Shown here in pieces: positions 20,186 to 21,511 of a DNA stretch of 21,511 nucleotides. The stretch is from a virus. Position numbers and translations under genes: made by a program. How positions within the stretch are numbered: the stretch's first letter is position 1; every line of letters starts with the position of its first letter. A model generated the notes under the pieces. It did no database searches. It had not been told where the DNA came from and saw only the letters and a program-made list of their open reading frames with translations. The stretch spans positions 1 through 21,511 of the IMG/VR virus record IMGVR_UViG_3300027708_000330; one strand, given 5' to 3'.

Positions 20186-20614
20186 ATGACTGTATTCAAA
20201 AATTTGATTGGAAGACGCATCAATGGCATTTTCCTGGGTAACGATGCTTGGACTGTAGTATTTCGTACTACCGAAGGCGAGTACTTTCGTTATGACACCG
20301 GAAATGATTGTTGTAACAGCGTGTGGTTCAATCACATCAACGGAGTAGATGCAGTAGGTAGAGGCAACAGCTTTGACCTGTTACGTGGAGCAATGGTATT
20401 GTCCGTAGAGGACAAAGACTGGGTTCGGCAAGACAACGACAATGCTTACGAAGTTATCGAAGACGTTTGTTTCACTTTGCGTACAGACCGCGGATATATA
20501 GACATTGAAGTTCGTAACAGCCACAATGGCTATTATGGTGGTCGTGTGACAGAAGATGAAGATGTTGATTTAAACAGCATTGAGGACTTGAAAGAAGTTG
20601 TGGAGGACTTTTAA
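20186..20614 (+). CDS. DUF7448-like protein
   Basis: The 142-residue protein has the pattern LIGRRINGIFLG, then FRTTEGEYFRYDTGNDCCNSVWFNHINGVD. This matches the DUF7448 domain seen in many phage proteins, whose mark is a CCxSV/W segment. No biochemical role is known to me. The C-terminal third is acidic (TEDEDVDLNSIEDLKEVVEDF). An AAAGGA ribosome site precedes the ATG, and its stop overlaps the kinase start as TAATG. A link to nucleic-acid repair with the kinase and phosphatase downstream is only suggested by the operon. Confidence 0.7.
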   Translation: MTVFKNLIGRRINGIFLGNDAWTVVFRTTEGEYFRYDTGNDCCNSVWFNHINGVDAVGRGNSFDLLRGAMVLSVEDKDWVRQDNDNAYEVIEDVCFTLRTDRGYIDIEVRNSHNGYYGGRVTEDEDVDLNSIEDLKEVVEDF

Positions 20615-21075
20615 TGCCACGGTGTTATCAGTTGATTGGTATTCCAGGTTCAGGTAAAAGTACCTGGATTAAAAACCAAGCATGGGCTTTAGGGTTAACT
20701 GTGATTTCTACAGATCCGTTTGTAGAAGATTATGCTAGGTCTCAAGGTAAGACTTATACAGAAGTGTTTAAGTCTTACATGCCCCGAGCAGTTGAATTGA
20801 TGGCTGACCAAGTGATATTTGCACGTGACCATGGTCATACAGTAATTTGGGATCAGACCAGCACCACAGTTGCCAGTCGTGCCAAAAAGTTTCGTATGTT
20901 ACCCGACTACGAGCACATTGCGGTAGAATTTCCAGCAGTACCTAAGGATGAATTAGTAAAGAGGTTAAATTCCCGTCCCGGCAAAGAAATTCCCTGGGAG
21001 ATAATTGACCAGATGATTATTTTTTATGAAAAGCCTACTGTAGAAGAAGGCTTTAAAGAAATTTGGAGGGTATAA
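20614..21075 (+). CDS. Polynucleotide-kinase-like P-loop kinase
   Basis: The 153-residue protein has the Walker A motif GIPGSGKST at residues 9-17. ISTDPFVEDYARSQGKTYTEVF follows, then a DHGHTVIWDQTSTTVASRAKKF segment with a DxTxxxxxxR layout. A lid-type KRLNSRPGKEIPWEIIDQM region comes last. This is the pattern of the 5'-kinase domain of T4 polynucleotide kinase (T4 PnkP begins with a comparable kinase domain) and of related AAA_33 kinases. The 3'-phosphatase domain of T4 Pnk is absent. It may phosphorylate 5' ends of cleaved tRNA or DNA, or a small molecule. In a phage with many tRNA genes, tRNA repair is an attractive but unproven role. It overlaps the genes on both sides by one base. Confidence 0.78.
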   Translation: MPRCYQLIGIPGSGKSTWIKNQAWALGLTVISTDPFVEDYARSQGKTYTEVFKSYMPRAVELMADQVIFARDHGHTVIWDQTSTTVASRAKKFRMLPDYEHIAVEFPAVPKDELVKRLNSRPGKEIPWEIIDQMIIFYEKPTVEEGFKEIWRV

Positions 21076-21511
21076 TGCCTTGGATTGAAAATGTCGCGGC
21101 AGTAGATGTATCCAGCGGATTTCATCATGCCGCTGGCCCTAACAGTATGCTGATCAGCATTGCTGATTGTGGTGGTTGGCGCCCCGATGCCCGGCACGAA
21201 TTCAAGGAGCGTCATGACTTTGAGTTTCTTGACATTGAGCTTAACGACTTTGCGTTAGATGAAGCCATGCGTTGTAGCCAAGAACAGGCCAATGAGTTGG
21301 TTCGTTTGTTGCAACATGCACTAGAGAATCGCATGAATGTGGTTGTACATTGTACCGCAGGTATTTGTAGATCTGGTGCAGTAACAGAAGTTGGTGTTAT
21401 GTTGGGCTTTACAGATACTGAGCGTTTTCGTAGCCCCAACTTGTTAGTAAAGCATCGTATGATGAAAGCCCTGGGCTGGACCTACGATGAAAACGAAAAG
21501 CCAAACATTGC
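21075..21511 (+). CDS. Dual-specificity/tyrosine-type phosphatase (3' end cut by window)
   Basis: Starting at the ATG that overlaps the previous stop (TAATG), 145 codons are open to the window edge. The product has the Cys-phosphatase signature HCTAGICRS at residues 92-100, with nucleophile Cys93 and phosphate-binding Arg99. It is preceded by the hydrophobic strand MNVVV. An upstream LDIELNDFA segment could supply the general-acid Asp. Such enzymes remove phosphate from Tyr/Ser/Thr, from RNA 5' ends or from lipids. Its coupling to a P-loop kinase suggests an end-processing pair, but protein dephosphorylation is equally possible. The C-terminus lies outside the window. Confidence 0.8.
   Translation, partial: MPWIENVAAVDVSSGFHHAAGPNSMLISIADCGGWRPDARHEFKERHDFEFLDIELNDFALDEAMRCSQEQANELVRLLQHALENRMNVVVHCTAGICRSGAVTEVGVMLGFTDTERFRSPNLLVKHRMMKALGWTYDENEKPNI

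Noticed and set aside
1-21511. CRISPR array, insertion sequence or integrase attachment site
   Set aside because: No regularly spaced direct repeats, transposase motifs or terminal inverted repeats were seen. The tRNA genes are intact with no partial duplicate that would mark an attachment site.

Overview
The window is part of the genome of a large lytic tailed phage related to T4. The phage core is a gp32-type single-stranded DNA-binding protein, a UvsX recombinase and a UvsY mediator. The gp32 and UvsX proteins look most like the versions in aquatic T4-like phages such as cyanophages. The phage also carries eleven tRNA genes, all with an encoded CCA. Genes are tightly packed, mostly overlap as ATGA, and all but one lie on the plus strand. 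The host is not visible directly. A ribosomal-RNA-type boxA before one tRNA cluster resembles proteobacterial rrn leaders, so a freshwater proteobacterial host is a guess, not a result.

Layout. (1) 1-2834: tail of an unknown gene, then three overlapping genes in which two EKT-motif glycosyltransferase-like proteins flank an SGNH hydrolase. (2) 2853-9174: the recombination module (gp32, uvsX, uvsY) interleaved with a radical SAM protein, a second SGNH-like protein, a 2OG-Fe(II) oxygenase-like protein, a methyltransferase and small unknowns. (3) 9176-11510: a nucleotidyltransferase-cupin fusion and a 530-residue protein whose first ten residues look like a T4 capsid-targeting peptide. (4) 11507-13197: three tRNAs around a one-helix membrane protein, then the only minus-strand gene, a PP-loop ATPase. 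(5) 13206-18934: a cargo region with a short-chain dehydrogenase, a beta-keto acid cleavage enzyme and two copies of an unusual pair. Each pair is a TRAP-type solute-binding-protein homologue without signal peptide, followed by a Prx5-type peroxiredoxin homologue without recognisable catalytic residues. Two structured non-coding RNAs and tRNA-Tyr lie between the pairs. (6) 18914-20125: a stable-RNA cluster with seven tRNAs, a boxA-bearing leader, two further structured spacer RNAs and a FeoA-like gene. (7) 20118-21511: a DUF7448-like protein, a polynucleotide-kinase-like P-loop kinase and a dual-specificity-type phosphatase that runs off the window.

Transcription appears to use host-type sigma70 promoters. 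Seven candidates were found, six of them with a 17-base spacer. T4-late-type TATAAATA or GATAAATA boxes occur before the two solute-binding-protein genes. The most interesting unexplained elements are the duplicated solute-binding/peroxiredoxin pair, the attenuator-like RNA at 16569-16785, the roughly 345-base structured RNA at 16960-17305, and the boxA-led tRNA operon with embedded structured spacers.
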